DNA from: GCA-2708415 sp964353185
Lineage (GTDB): Bacteria > Pseudomonadota > Alphaproteobacteria > Micavibrionales > Micavibrionaceae
Assembly (NCBI GenBank): GCA_964353185.1
Contig: CAYGUV010000004.1
Location: forward strand, 1 to 64,000
Length of the DNA: 64,000 nt
Reading direction: 5' to 3'
Below the pieces are notes generated by a model, which saw only the letters and a list, made by a program, of their open reading frames with translations, was not told the origin of the DNA and ran no database searches. Positions 41,470 to 50,909 of this stretch are shown piece after piece. The position numbers and the translations under genes are program-made. Positions within the stretch are counted from its first letter, which is position 1. The number at the start of each line of letters is the position of its first letter.

Positions 41470-43296
41470 TTACAGTTTAAATGGGCGTCTATCGCTCGAA
41501 AATGTTCGGTAGAGGTCTTTATCTGTATTATGAATTGTGTTGCCGCCTTCTACGATTGTGCTTTTTAGGAAAACAACCAATTCAGTCTTTTTCACACTAT
41601 CATTTTGGTTTCTAAACAATCCACCAATCAACGGCAATTCACCAGCAACAGGAACCGAATTACGTGTAGATGCAACGCGGTCTTGAATTAATCCCCCCAT
41701 CACAATGGCTTGGCCATTATTCATCTTAATAACAGAATCAAATTCTTGAACATTTACAACAGGTACATTTGATTGAACATTTGCCGTTGCCAAGGCAGGG
41801 TTTGGATCAGGCGTTAAACTACTAATCGATGTAATCGTCGGACGTATCGCCATTGAAATTGTCTGAGCGTCTGAATCAATAGCAGGTTGAACATTAATCA
41901 AAACACCAACAGGAACGGTTTGCGCCTCTGTTTCAAATGTTACGACAGGCGGACCAACATCACCGACTGTTGTTTCAACATCAATTTCAAAGAAAACAAA
42001 GTTTTCAGCAACATTTAAGGCCGCAGATTGATTATTCAAAACCGTTAAACGTGGGCTTGCCAATGCTTGAACAGTTCCAAACCGAGACAACGCATCTATC
42101 GCAGCAGAAAAATCACCCGAAGCAAATGAGGCCCCTGCATTTGAAAAACCTATAGGATCAAGCACACCGCGGACTAAACCACCGGCATCACGGGGATTAA
42201 AGCCAAATCCACCATCCAATCCACCATCGAATAATATGTTCCAATTAATACCAGCTGAGAATTCATCATTTAAAGAAACTTCTAAAACTTTTGCCTCAAT
42301 AAGGACTTGCGCGCTGACTGAAGATTTAAGATCATCCATATAATCCTTCACGCGTTTATGAAGTCTTTCTGGTGCAAATACAGAAACCAAGCCAGCCTGC
42401 CTGTTTAAAGAAAACCTTGCGTCAAATGCGCCTTCTTCTTGTTCTTCACCTTCCATATCAAGTGAATTAACATTTAAGACTGCTTGCGGCGCCTGCACTT
42501 GAACAGCAGGTCCATCTTCAGAGAGATTTCCATCTTCGTCCATCACGATCGGATCAACAGGTGCAGGGTTACTATCCGCAACACTTATTTCAGGATCTAA
42601 GTTTGTCGCCAAACGGTCAGAGTCACGATTTGAATTTAAAATTTGGGTTAAGTTGGTTTCTAATTCTGCCCAAAAATCAATCACACTGGCATTTTGTGCA
42701 GAAAAGCTAGAGCCTGTATCCGCGCCCTCGCCCGAAACAACAGAAATATCATTTTGGATTGAGCTAGAATTTGTACGCGTTAAGGCAAGATAGTTAATTT
42801 TATATATTTCATGATACGGTGTGTCTAATTCCACTCGCAACATATCATCATCAAATTTATAACGAAGGCCTGCGATGTCGGCAATACGGTCAATCACCAT
42901 GTCTAATGGACGGTTTCTTGCAGAAAAGATAATTGAACCACGAATGCGTGGGTCCAACTCAACATCATATTGTGCCTGCTCTGCTATTTCATATAAAACG
43001 TCACGTAAGGGAACAGAACGGTTTACAGAAACAGAAACCAACGGCATTGGTTTGTAATTATTATCTGGTTGAACAACATATGGCTTTAACGGGGGAACCC
43101 CCTCTTTAGATGCCGCATTTTGGTCTACTTCAATCTGCCTTGGCGCTAATGCATCACGGTAATCTTGTTCTTGAAATGAATTCTCACGATCATGCTTCAG
43201 ATAATTCTGTGAAAGCTCACAACCTGAGACAAAAAGAGCGGATGACATGACCGATGTAACCAGAACAATGTTAAAAAATTTACGTGATTTTATCAT
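41470..43296 (-). CDS. Type IV pilus secretin (PilQ/MshL family), lipoprotein
   Basis: Outer-membrane channel for the pilus fibre. Seen: a lipoprotein signal with VSGC at about residues 23-26, an STN-type domain (SVNRSVPLRDVLYEIAEQAQ), a secretin N1-type domain with SVFAPERLHKRVKDYMDDL, and the C-terminal secretin barrel with ASPRLTVLNNQSA, MNNGQAIVMGGLIQDR and GELPLIGGLFR. Length of 608 aa fits MshL-like secretins, shorter than PilQ with AMIN domains. A low-complexity acidic insert lies about residues 230-285. Confidence 0.92.
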   Translation of the reverse strand: MIKSRKFFNIVLVTSVMSSALFVSGCELSQNYLKHDRENSFQEQDYRDALAPRQIEVDQNAASKEGVPPLKPYVVQPDNNYKPMPLVSVSVNRSVPLRDVLYEIAEQAQYDVELDPRIRGSIIFSARNRPLDMVIDRIADIAGLRYKFDDDMLRVELDTPYHEIYKINYLALTRTNSSSIQNDISVVSGEGADTGSSFSAQNASVIDFWAELETNLTQILNSNRDSDRLATNLDPEISVADSNPAPVDPIVMDEDGNLSEDGPAVQVQAPQAVLNVNSLDMEGEEQEEGAFDARFSLNRQAGLVSVFAPERLHKRVKDYMDDLKSSVSAQVLIEAKVLEVSLNDEFSAGINWNILFDGGLDGGFGFNPRDAGGLVRGVLDPIGFSNAGASFASGDFSAAIDALSRFGTVQALASPRLTVLNNQSAALNVAENFVFFEIDVETTVGDVGPPVVTFETEAQTVPVGVLINVQPAIDSDAQTISMAIRPTITSISSLTPDPNPALATANVQSNVPVVNVQEFDSVIKMNNGQAIVMGGLIQDRVASTRNSVPVAGELPLIGGLFRNQNDSVKKTELVVFLKSTIVEGGNTIHNTDKDLYRTFSSDRRPFKL

Positions 43297-43412
43297 GATG
43301 TGTTTCCAAAAGTGATTATTAGAAAATTAGAATGCAGATCCAAAGAATTAGAATCATATATAAAAATACCTCATAAACGCCATTATGGCTAGCAAATGAG
43401 ATAAATTAATTC

Positions 43413-44531
43413 TCATTTAAATATCGATGTGTCAATATTGCTGAACCCATCGTCATCCTTACCCAGTTTCAAAGATTGTATTTTAATCTTAATGTCGCTT
43501 GTTTTATCCGCTTGCGACATAATTGTCTCTTCTGTGATTAAACCCTTTGAATATAATTCCAATAATGATTGGTCGAAGGAACACATTCCGATGCGGTTAT
43601 TCTGTTCCATAACATCAACAATTTTTTCATAATCACCCTTTTGAATGAGCTCTCTCACCAAAGCTTCGTTCAACATAATTTCAATAGCGGGCACCAACCC
43701 ACCGCCCACTTTCGGCAATAGACGTTGTGAAATAATAGATTTTAAGTTCATCGATAAATTTAGGCGTATCTGTTTATGCTGATCCTCTGGGAAAAAGTTC
43801 ACAATACGCTCAATCGCCTGATACGCATTACTAGTATGCAAGGTTGCCAAACATAAATGTCCTGTTTCTGCAATGGTGAGTGCCTGTTCCATCACTTTAC
43901 GATCGCGAATCTCACCGATTAAAATCACATCAGGGCGCTGACGAAGGGAGTTTTTGAGTGCCTCCTCATAAGACGCCGTATCAACGCCGACTTCGCGTTG
44001 CGTAACAACACTTTTTTTATGCTGATGATAATATTCTATCGGGTCTTCAATTGTTAAGATATGCCCTGCCTTGTTTCTATTGCGGTAATCAAGCATTGAG
44101 GCCAATGTTGTGGACTTCCCAGACCCTGTCATCCCCGTCAATAAAATTAGTCCTCGCTTTTCCATGCAGAGCTTTTCTAACATGCTCGGCAAACAAAGCT
44201 CATGTACACTGGGAATTGTTGTTTCAACACGCCGGATAACCAACGCGGTATTTTGACGTTGCTTTAGAATATTAACACGAAATCGTCCGTGCTGTGCCAA
44301 ATCAAGAGCTGTGTTTAATTCCATCTGAATTTGAAAATCACGCTTTTGTTTGGCTGTCAAAATAGTTTGAATAATATCCGATAAATCTTCTTCGGTTAAA
44401 ACTTCTTCTTGCAAATGAAACAGCTCATCATTCACCCTTACCGTTGGTTGGGCATCGACTGTTAAATACAGGTCACTTGCCCCTTTGGCATTCATCTGGG
44501 TTAGGTATTTAAATGCTTTTGGTTCGCTCAA
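43413..44531 (-). CDS. Twitching motility ATPase PilU-like
   Basis: Retraction-associated hexameric ATPase. Seen: GASDLYLTVDAQPTVRVNDE, Walker A GMTGSGKST, the Asp box TIEDPIEY, Walker B PDVILIGEIRD and the His box GHLCLATLHTS. QMNAKGASDLYL and the 372-aa length resemble PilU more than PilT. It starts with TTG, overlapping the pilT stop (TTGA), with GGGGAG about 9 nt upstream. PilU usually assists PilT in forceful retraction. Confidence 0.85.
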   Translation of the reverse strand: MSEPKAFKYLTQMNAKGASDLYLTVDAQPTVRVNDELFHLQEEVLTEEDLSDIIQTILTAKQKRDFQIQMELNTALDLAQHGRFRVNILKQRQNTALVIRRVETTIPSVHELCLPSMLEKLCMEKRGLILLTGMTGSGKSTTLASMLDYRNRNKAGHILTIEDPIEYYHQHKKSVVTQREVGVDTASYEEALKNSLRQRPDVILIGEIRDRKVMEQALTIAETGHLCLATLHTSNAYQAIERIVNFFPEDQHKQIRLNLSMNLKSIISQRLLPKVGGGLVPAIEIMLNEALVRELIQKGDYEKIVDVMEQNNRIGMCSFDQSLLELYSKGLITEETIMSQADKTSDIKIKIQSLKLGKDDDGFSNIDTSIFK

Positions 44532-45673
44532 AACGAATACTCCCCATCATTATCATCTAATTTTTTAGTCTTTCCTGATGCAGTATTTGCATCTTCATCT
44601 GTTGCAGCGCCATCAACTTTATCATCCTCAGCAAAGCCTTCATCGCTTGCTTTGGCCAATGTTGCCTGGGCTTCTTCAGCTGTAATAATACCGCTTGCCA
44701 GCAAATCATTTAAGGCTTCGGCCATTGTAATCATACCGTATCGCATACCTGTTTGCATCATGGAGTAGATTTGTGGCACTTGGTTTTCACGAATAAGGTT
44801 TCGAACAGCGTTCGTTCCAATTAAGATTTCAAACGCACCAACACGGCCGCTCCCTTCTGCCCTACGAAGCAAGGTTTGCGCCACAACACCTTCCAAGGAA
44901 TTAGAAAGCATTGTTCGCACCATCTCTTTATCCCCTGTTGGGAAAACATCAATGATACGGTCAATGGTTTTCGCAGCGGAGCTAGAGTGCAAAGTACCAA
45001 ACACCAAATGCCCCGTTTCCGCAGCCGTAAGCGCCAAAGAAATCGTTTCAAAATCACGCATCTCCCCCACTAAGATAACATCAGGGTCTTCTCGAAGCGC
45101 GCTTTTCAAGGCATGTTTAAAGCTATGGGTATCACGCCCCAATTCACGGTGGTTTATGAGTGATTTTTTAGACGTATGAAAAAATTCAACAGGGTCTTCA
45201 ATCGTCAAAATATGTTTGTTCTGTGTTTCATTAATATGATTAATCATGGAGGCGAGCGTCGTCGACTTACCACTACCTGTCGGTCCCGTTACAAGGACAA
45301 TACCTTTTTCAAGTCTAGCAAATTTTTTAATAGCCGGCGGAAGATCCAGCTCAGCCATTGTAGGAATATCAGATGGAATAACACGAAAAACAGCCGCGGC
45401 CCCGTTGCGTGTATTATAAGCATTCACACGAAAGCGCGCCTTTTCACCAAATGAAATAGCCAAATCAATTTCGTAGTCTTTTTCAAACACCGCACGCTGA
45501 TCTTCTGACATGACTGAATACAACATCTGACGGACATCATCCGTTGATAATGCCTCCGCCTTTACACGCTTAAGCCTACCGTCCACCCTTATCATCGGCG
45601 GATTTGTTGCGCTTAAATGTAAATCGGATGCTTTGTTTTGCATTGTAAATGCAAGCAATTGAGTAAGATCCAC
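44528..45673 (-). CDS. pilT: Twitching motility protein PilT
   Basis: Pilus retraction ATPase. Seen: LLAFTMQNKASDLHLSATNP, Walker A GPTGSGKSTT, TIEDPVEF, Walker B DPDVILVGEMRD and ETGHLVFGTLHSSSAAKTID. The C-terminus carries an extra acidic about 40-residue tail. GTG start with a G-rich SD. Coupled to the pilU-like gene by a 4-nt overlap. A 164-bp AT-rich spacer separates it from the prepilin peptidase gene and may hold a promoter. Confidence 0.93.
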   Translation of the reverse strand: MDLTQLLAFTMQNKASDLHLSATNPPMIRVDGRLKRVKAEALSTDDVRQMLYSVMSEDQRAVFEKDYEIDLAISFGEKARFRVNAYNTRNGAAAVFRVIPSDIPTMAELDLPPAIKKFARLEKGIVLVTGPTGSGKSTTLASMINHINETQNKHILTIEDPVEFFHTSKKSLINHRELGRDTHSFKHALKSALREDPDVILVGEMRDFETISLALTAAETGHLVFGTLHSSSAAKTIDRIIDVFPTGDKEMVRTMLSNSLEGVVAQTLLRRAEGSGRVGAFEILIGTNAVRNLIRENQVPQIYSMMQTGMRYGMITMAEALNDLLASGIITAEEAQATLAKASDEGFAEDDKVDGAATDEDANTASGKTKKLDDNDGEYSF

Positions 45674-45837
45674 GGTGCCCCCCTTTAAAAGGAATAGATT
45701 TTATTTTGAAATATACAGTTTGAAAAACTGCAATGTGTTACCTATTTAAAAATACATAGAATTTACAAAGAAAAAGTAAATTTTTATCATTTTATCATAG
45801 ATTTACGGGATAAAAACAAAGTTTTAGTCTTTTTGTC

Positions 45838-46314
45838 TTATTTAACCCAAATTGACCCAACAAAAACCAACAAAATAAGAATAATCATCGTAAAAAATAA
45901 TTTCTTATCAAAAACCTTGTCGCTCAAAAATCTATAATGAAAAGAGATAAAATAAGGGATTACTGGCAGAGCTATAATTACATGCCAAAAACTTAAGAAA
46001 GAAAAAAGAAGTAGCGCCAGTGAAATAGCCATCAGTTCAATCACTGGATAAAATTGCGAAATTTTAACATGGCAATATTCGCACCGCCCCTTTTGAAACA
46101 ACCATGACAACAAAGGAATAAGGTTTCGTATCCTTAATTGATGCCCGCAAGAAGGACATTGTGAGCGCGCCGCCTTTTTATCTTTTGAAATATATGATTG
46201 ATTATTTTGAGCGCGATGAATAACCGCAGTGGTAAAACTACCAAATATGGCACCAAAAACAATAATTGATATATATTGAAAAATGATAACGGCACTATCG
46301 CTAAATAAGAACAA
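45838..46314 (-). CDS. Truncated prepilin peptidase (N-terminal domain only)
   Basis: The sequence GAIFGSFTTAVIHRA and a four-Cys zinc site (CPSCGH Cys53/Cys56 and CEYC Cys78/Cys81) match the N-terminal half of bifunctional PilD enzymes. At 158 aa it is about 100 residues short. The A24 aspartyl-protease part, with its first Asp and the GxGD motif, is absent; the C-terminus is only hydrophobic helices. So it could retain an N-methylation or scaffold role but not cleavage. A full peptidase must be elsewhere. TTG start with AAGG upstream. Confidence 0.8.
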   Translation of the reverse strand: MFLFSDSAVIIFQYISIIVFGAIFGSFTTAVIHRAQNNQSYISKDKKAARSQCPSCGHQLRIRNLIPLLSWLFQKGRCEYCHVKISQFYPVIELMAISLALLLFSFLSFWHVIIALPVIPYFISFHYRFLSDKVFDKKLFFTMIILILLVFVGSIWVK

Positions 46315-46332
46315 CTGCCTTACAACGCCATC

Positions 46333-47280
46333 TTACAAACTGCGTAAGGCTGATAGACGATCATAAACAACATCACGAGAGACTATTCTTGATCCTGATG
46401 CGGCGTCCATTTCCAGAGATTTTTGGTAAAAATCAATTGCTTGTTTTACCATGCCTGCACGGTCGCTCACCACTGCCATATTGTAATAATGGGTTGGGTT
46501 TGTGGGCTCGATACTGGACGCAACACCTAAATATCGAATAGCATTTTCAACATCCCCTAACTCTGCTGACGCTAGACCCAATTGCGCTGCAATTGCAGGG
46601 TTTCTATTGTTCTTATCCCACATCTTGCTTAGTTTGTTATACGCTTGCTCTGGATTTTGCGTCGAAACTAAACCAATCATATTCACAGTCGCATCCGTAT
46701 TGTTCGGCTCAATCCGCAATAATTCTTCATATGTTGCCATAGCGGATTCTATAAAACCGCTATTTTGTTGTGCGACGGCTAAACCCATTAAAACACGCGT
46801 ATTCTTAGAATTTTTCTTGTAAAGCTGTTCATAAATTTCTAATGCGGATGTGTAGCGTCCTAATTTAAGTGCGCGTTGCGCGGAAACCAACTGCGCAGAA
46901 AAACTTCCTGCTGTTGAATTTTGGCGCACAACAACATAGCGTGATCCTGGTTCATATTTAGGGTCCACTTCTCGTGGTGCGGTTCTACCAACGGCACTGG
47001 TTCCAAAAGATGAAGAATCATAATATGTACCTGAATGTGGCACGGCCACTGCCTCTGGTGCGCGATCAATATCTGCTAAAGTTTCTGCTGGTGCGTCTAA
47101 ATCCGTAACATCTGGTGCTACAACGTCAATGTCTTCTGATGCAATCACCTCTGTCGCAACCGTTTGCGCATCTTGCGCTTTTGCTGCATACGGTGAAGTC
47201 AGCATAAAACAAAAAGCCGCCCCGGCTAATATTGCGAAACTTTTGTTTATATGAATAGTTTTAGACAATAAATGCGTCAT
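46333..47280 (-). CDS. Exported TPR protein of the pilus locus
   Basis: A 315-aa protein with a signal peptide ending near AAKAQ (about residue 36), a Val/Asp/Ala-rich linker, then TPR units from about residue 130 (ALKLGRYTSALEIYEQLYKK, ESAMATYEELLRIEPNNTDA, NAIRYLGVASSIEPTNPTHY, QAIDFYQKSLEMDAASGSRI). Comparable TPR proteins (PilF/Tgl, MshN, TadD) assist secretin assembly or pilus biogenesis. Position within the locus supports that role. Confidence 0.82.
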   Translation of the reverse strand: MTHLLSKTIHINKSFAILAGAAFCFMLTSPYAAKAQDAQTVATEVIASEDIDVVAPDVTDLDAPAETLADIDRAPEAVAVPHSGTYYDSSSFGTSAVGRTAPREVDPKYEPGSRYVVVRQNSTAGSFSAQLVSAQRALKLGRYTSALEIYEQLYKKNSKNTRVLMGLAVAQQNSGFIESAMATYEELLRIEPNNTDATVNMIGLVSTQNPEQAYNKLSKMWDKNNRNPAIAAQLGLASAELGDVENAIRYLGVASSIEPTNPTHYYNMAVVSDRAGMVKQAIDFYQKSLEMDAASGSRIVSRDVVYDRLSALRSL

Positions 47281-47370
47281 AGGAATATCTTTTCTAGAAA
47301 ATGAAAATTTTATAAAAGTATTATATCAAACAAAAGGTTAAAAAGAAAATAAGTTTTTATTCGTCAAAAC

Positions 47371-48060
47371 TTAAGTAGAGATTAGATTTAAAAAAGCTTT
47401 TTCAAGGTTATTGTCATTCCCCGCTTTATTCATTTGCGCGGGCGATCCTTCAAAAATTATCTTTTTATCATTTAAAACAGCCACCTTGTCGCATAGCTCC
47501 GCTACGTCGGATAAAATATGGCTACTCATAAAAATTGACTGCCCGCTTTCCTTTGCCTTAAGAATAAGGCGTTTTACCTCTTGGCGGGCTTTGGGGTCTA
47601 AGCCGCTCATCGGCTCATCTAGGATGATTAATTTACATCCGCTAATAATTGTTGCGATTAAGCCTAATTTTTGACGCATACCTTTGGAATAGGTTTTTAC
47701 ATCTTTCGTCAACATATCAGGATTAAGTGAAATATCTTTTGCCAATTTTTGGGCTTCATCCAAGGTAATATTCTTGCCGTATATTTTTTGAGAGAATTTT
47801 AAAAACTTATAGCCCGATAAAAACCACGGTGGATCAAACCTCTCTGGCAAAAAAGCTATATTTTCTTTTCCTAAATGATTGACTTGACCAGAGTGCACAT
47901 CCCGTAGCCCTAATATTGTTTTAATCAACGTCGTTTTGCCAACGCCATTTAAACCTATAAGACCAAAAATTTGCCCCTCTGTAATATCAAAACAGACATC
48001 CTCTACTACATTTACTTTTGCGTATCCTGCACATACTTTATTTAGGGAAAGCACATTCAT
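47371..48060 (-). CDS. ABC transporter ATP-binding protein
   Basis: A 229-aa ATPase. Seen: Walker A GLNGVGKTT, signature YSKGMRQKLG, Walker B LIILDEPMSGLDP and the H-loop SSHIL. The pattern (FLPERFDPPWFLSGYKFLKF) fits ATPases that pair with ABC-2 permeases. It lies between the pilP-like and TPR genes, with a 4-nt gap after pilP. Its likely partner is the permease at 40705-41463. By analogy with Myxococcus PilH, it may be needed for pilus assembly or export. Confidence 0.9.
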   Translation of the reverse strand: MNVLSLNKVCAGYAKVNVVEDVCFDITEGQIFGLIGLNGVGKTTLIKTILGLRDVHSGQVNHLGKENIAFLPERFDPPWFLSGYKFLKFSQKIYGKNITLDEAQKLAKDISLNPDMLTKDVKTYSKGMRQKLGLIATIISGCKLIILDEPMSGLDPKARQEVKRLILKAKESGQSIFMSSHILSDVAELCDKVAVLNDKKIIFEGSPAQMNKAGNDNNLEKAFLNLIST

Positions 48061-48064
48061 AATT

Positions 48065-48616
48065 CTATCCCGGTAAAAAGATACGTGTATCGATGTTAAA
48101 ACGCTGATGTGTTCTTAGCTTGATCGGAAAAATCTGGTTTGTATAGGCATCGAACCATTTTAAACGAACAGAATCTTTTGTGACCTTGATATCTGTAATT
48201 TCTGGCGGAATACGCTCTGGCGTAATTTTTTCATTATTAATCCAAACAACCCAGTCATTTGCATCTATATATAAAATTCCACTAACGGAAATTTCACGAG
48301 GTCCCCTTGGGACTGACCGTCCATCTTGCGCCGCATTTAATTCCGAATCTGTTGCCATACGGGCAAGCAACCCTTGACGCGCTTCATTCAACATCTCAAG
48401 CTCACGCGGAGTGAAAAATAAGGAAAAAGTCACCCCAGGCCTGCTCAGACCGCTCACCTTTTCGGAACGCTCATCCATTTCTTGAATAATATCACTATCG
48501 GATAAACTTGTTTCTAAAACTGTTTCATCGCCTGTTTCAGGAACATCTTGCGCGTTCGCGTATAAAGGCGCACAAACAACCAATGGTAAAATCAAAAGAT
48601 AAATATATTTTTTCAT
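48065..48616 (-). CDS. PilP-like exported pilus-assembly protein
   Basis: I start at the ATG at 48616 (183 aa), with GAGGG upstream. A signal peptide (KKYIYLLILPLVVCAPLYAN) is followed by an acidic linker and a compact C-terminal domain with VSGILYIDANDWVVWINNEK and RLKWFDAY. That domain resembles the PilP/MshK type that links PilNO to the secretin. Assignment rests mainly on position after pilO and this short beta-domain pattern. Confidence 0.65.
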   Translation of the reverse strand: MKKYIYLLILPLVVCAPLYANAQDVPETGDETVLETSLSDSDIIQEMDERSEKVSGLSRPGVTFSLFFTPRELEMLNEARQGLLARMATDSELNAAQDGRSVPRGPREISVSGILYIDANDWVVWINNEKITPERIPPEITDIKVTKDSVRLKWFDAYTNQIFPIKLRTHQRFNIDTRIFLPG

Positions 48617-48617
48617 T

Positions 48618-49268
48618 TTATGATTCACCCTCATTTTCAACTTCCAATGATGTATCTGGCACCATTGTATTCCAAAGAATTTTTATATTACCCGAAACCA
48701 ATGGATCGTAATTTGTTTGCAACCCGATATTTCTTAGCAAAGGTTGCGTTAAAGTTTGATCCCTTACCAGCTCCATACTTTGAATAAGCACCTGACCAGG
48801 AAAACCATGATTTAAGAAATATAAAAATGTAGAAATGTCAGTATCATCAATTGCACCAACATCTAATAGAATTTCTGTTTCCAAAATTTTATATCCAGCA
48901 TCTGCTAACTTTTTGTTTGAAATATCTTTTGCGGGGCTAATGCTGTAACGAAGATATTCCAAGTTACTTTCGCGGCCCATTGCATCCAAACGTGCACGGG
49001 TGACAACACGGTTTTGATCATCAAAAAAACCACTCTGTTGAACTGTTTCAAATTCAGATTTTTGTTTTTCAAAAAGCTCAACACCAGAGATTAGCTTTTG
49101 CGTGTCACTCGTCAGTTTCGACAGCTCTGATTTATTAGACCGTAATTGACGTTCTTTTTTTGCAATGGAAGGCTCCAAGAAATTTGTATTATAAAAATAC
49201 CCTCCCACCGCAAACCCTGCGATTAATACTAGTAATATAATCTTATCTAAACCAATGGATTTTATCAT
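48618..49268 (-). CDS. PilO-like inner-membrane pilus-assembly protein
   Basis: A 216-aa bitopic protein: one membrane segment (IILLVLIAGFAVGGYFY), a coiled coil (AKKERQLRSNKSELSKLTSD), then a ferredoxin-like periplasmic part. This is the PilO/MshJ layout. It follows the pilMN fusion directly (adjacent coordinates) and precedes the pilP-like gene by 1 nt, the usual order M-N-O-P. Confidence 0.72.
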   Translation of the reverse strand: MIKSIGLDKIILLVLIAGFAVGGYFYNTNFLEPSIAKKERQLRSNKSELSKLTSDTQKLISGVELFEKQKSEFETVQQSGFFDDQNRVVTRARLDAMGRESNLEYLRYSISPAKDISNKKLADAGYKILETEILLDVGAIDDTDISTFLYFLNHGFPGQVLIQSMELVRDQTLTQPLLRNIGLQTNYDPLVSGNIKILWNTMVPDTSLEVENEGES

Positions 49269-50885
49269 TTATGGTTTCTCCACAATTCTAATTTCAGCAA
49301 CGTAATCTTCCTCGCTTTTCTTTTCTGATTCTTGACTACGCCCACTATCCGTTCCACCAACAACATTACCCGTATAACTTAAATCTGCAACCTGACGGAT
49401 AATTTCCACCGTATAATTGGGAAGATTTTCCTCCAAACGGTCGCGTAAATTATTAATCAATAAAACACCTTGCGCGGGGCGGATCGTATTTGGAAATGAC
49501 AAAACAAGCAGAGAATTCAGCAGCGCTGTTTTTGTATTCTCCTTTTCCTCTCGGTCACGGTTGCGTCCATTATTATCAATGCGCACGGGCACTGGTATAG
49601 AATTAATTTCTATTCGATCAATCGTTAAATCTGTTCCTAATGATCGGCCAACCTCAGTCACAAATGGAAGAATATCCATTTTTTCTTTGTTAAGCGCGTA
49701 ATAATTTTCTAAGGCACCATCCACAACCAAAAAGTCAAAGCCAAGCTCCTTTGACCTTGCCGCTTGAATTTTATATTCATTTTCTTGTGTCTTTATCTGC
49801 TGTTTTGTGACGACTAAACTATCATCAATAACCAGTTGATTTTTAAAACTCATAAACAAATTATACCCGACATATAACGCCGCAAGGGTTGACGCCAAAA
49901 GTAGGAATGAAGCAATCTGTCGTGGCTTTGTTACACCATCAATTACTTTTGATTGCATAGGCAATAAGAATTTTGTTTTCTTGCCAAGATACGCGGCGTA
50001 AAGAGGGTCGGTATACCGCATATCGGATGGCATACCAATTTTAACAGACAACATGTCTGCTGCATCTTTCACGGTCATCACCCGTAAATCAGCATCAATA
50101 TTAATATTTTCTTTCAGGTGATCATGCGTTGAAACATTGGCTACAACAAAAACATCTAAACCATCTGATTGTTTATACCCAAAACGGCTAAGGTAACTCA
50201 TCGTAGCGGTAAGCTCTTCTGACACTTCATTAGCCCACATTTCTGGCTCAACATCTGTATCAACAATTGGTGTCATACGGGTAAGCGCCAATTCACCATT
50301 ACGGGTAACAATTTGGCGTAATCCACCATTGCTTTGCTGACCAACAAATATGGTCCAAGCAGATTTGATCTTATTTCCCTTATTTAGTTTTTTGGAAAGA
50401 TCATGAATTAATGCCCCCCCTTCAATAGGAAGCAGATAAAAACCAATGAACTTAACACCACACTCTATAATGGCATTAAACGTTTTATTAAAAACTTGCG
50501 ACTTAGGAACAGCAGCGAACAAATAAGGATGACCAGGCGTTTCGTCAGAAACAGACTTGTTATTCTTGTTTAACTTTAATGCCGCGCGAATTTGATTATT
50601 GGGGAAAACGTAATCTAAACGGCTTTTGATTATCTGACCTCGGTCTCCAAACCCTACTTTAGGTATACGCTCTTTTCTGTAATGCTGCTCCACCATATCA
50701 TTTAAAATCATGACTGGTTTTTTACCGCATTTTTTAACCAAAATTGTTTTTAGAACATTGGCAAAATCTTCAACATCCCATGTTATGAATTGGACATGCT
50801 TTATGCTGAGGCGGCCCGTCATATAAATTTGAAGCCCCTCGTCGCTCATAATCAGAATAGTGCGCGCAGATGATAATAAAGACAC
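49269..50885 (-). CDS. PilM-PilN fusion-like pilus assembly protein
   Basis: A 538-aa protein whose first about 320 residues look like a divergent PilM/MshI actin-like domain (SEELTATMSYLSRFGYKQSD). A single membrane segment follows (ASFLLLASTLAALYVGYNLF), then a coiled coil (QQIKTQENEYKIQAARSKEL) and a PilN-like periplasmic domain. In most systems these are separate proteins. Here the cytoplasmic and membrane parts appear joined, fixing 1:1 stoichiometry. GTG start with GGAG 8 nt upstream. Similarity to PilM is weak, so the N-terminal call is tentative. Confidence 0.68.
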   Translation of the reverse strand: MSLLSSARTILIMSDEGLQIYMTGRLSIKHVQFITWDVEDFANVLKTILVKKCGKKPVMILNDMVEQHYRKERIPKVGFGDRGQIIKSRLDYVFPNNQIRAALKLNKNNKSVSDETPGHPYLFAAVPKSQVFNKTFNAIIECGVKFIGFYLLPIEGGALIHDLSKKLNKGNKIKSAWTIFVGQQSNGGLRQIVTRNGELALTRMTPIVDTDVEPEMWANEVSEELTATMSYLSRFGYKQSDGLDVFVVANVSTHDHLKENINIDADLRVMTVKDAADMLSVKIGMPSDMRYTDPLYAAYLGKKTKFLLPMQSKVIDGVTKPRQIASFLLLASTLAALYVGYNLFMSFKNQLVIDDSLVVTKQQIKTQENEYKIQAARSKELGFDFLVVDGALENYYALNKEKMDILPFVTEVGRSLGTDLTIDRIEINSIPVPVRIDNNGRNRDREEKENTKTALLNSLLVLSFPNTIRPAQGVLLINNLRDRLEENLPNYTVEIIRQVADLSYTGNVVGGTDSGRSQESEKKSEEDYVAEIRIVEKP

Positions 50886-50909
50886 GGATAAGACTCCACT
50901 TATAATTAT

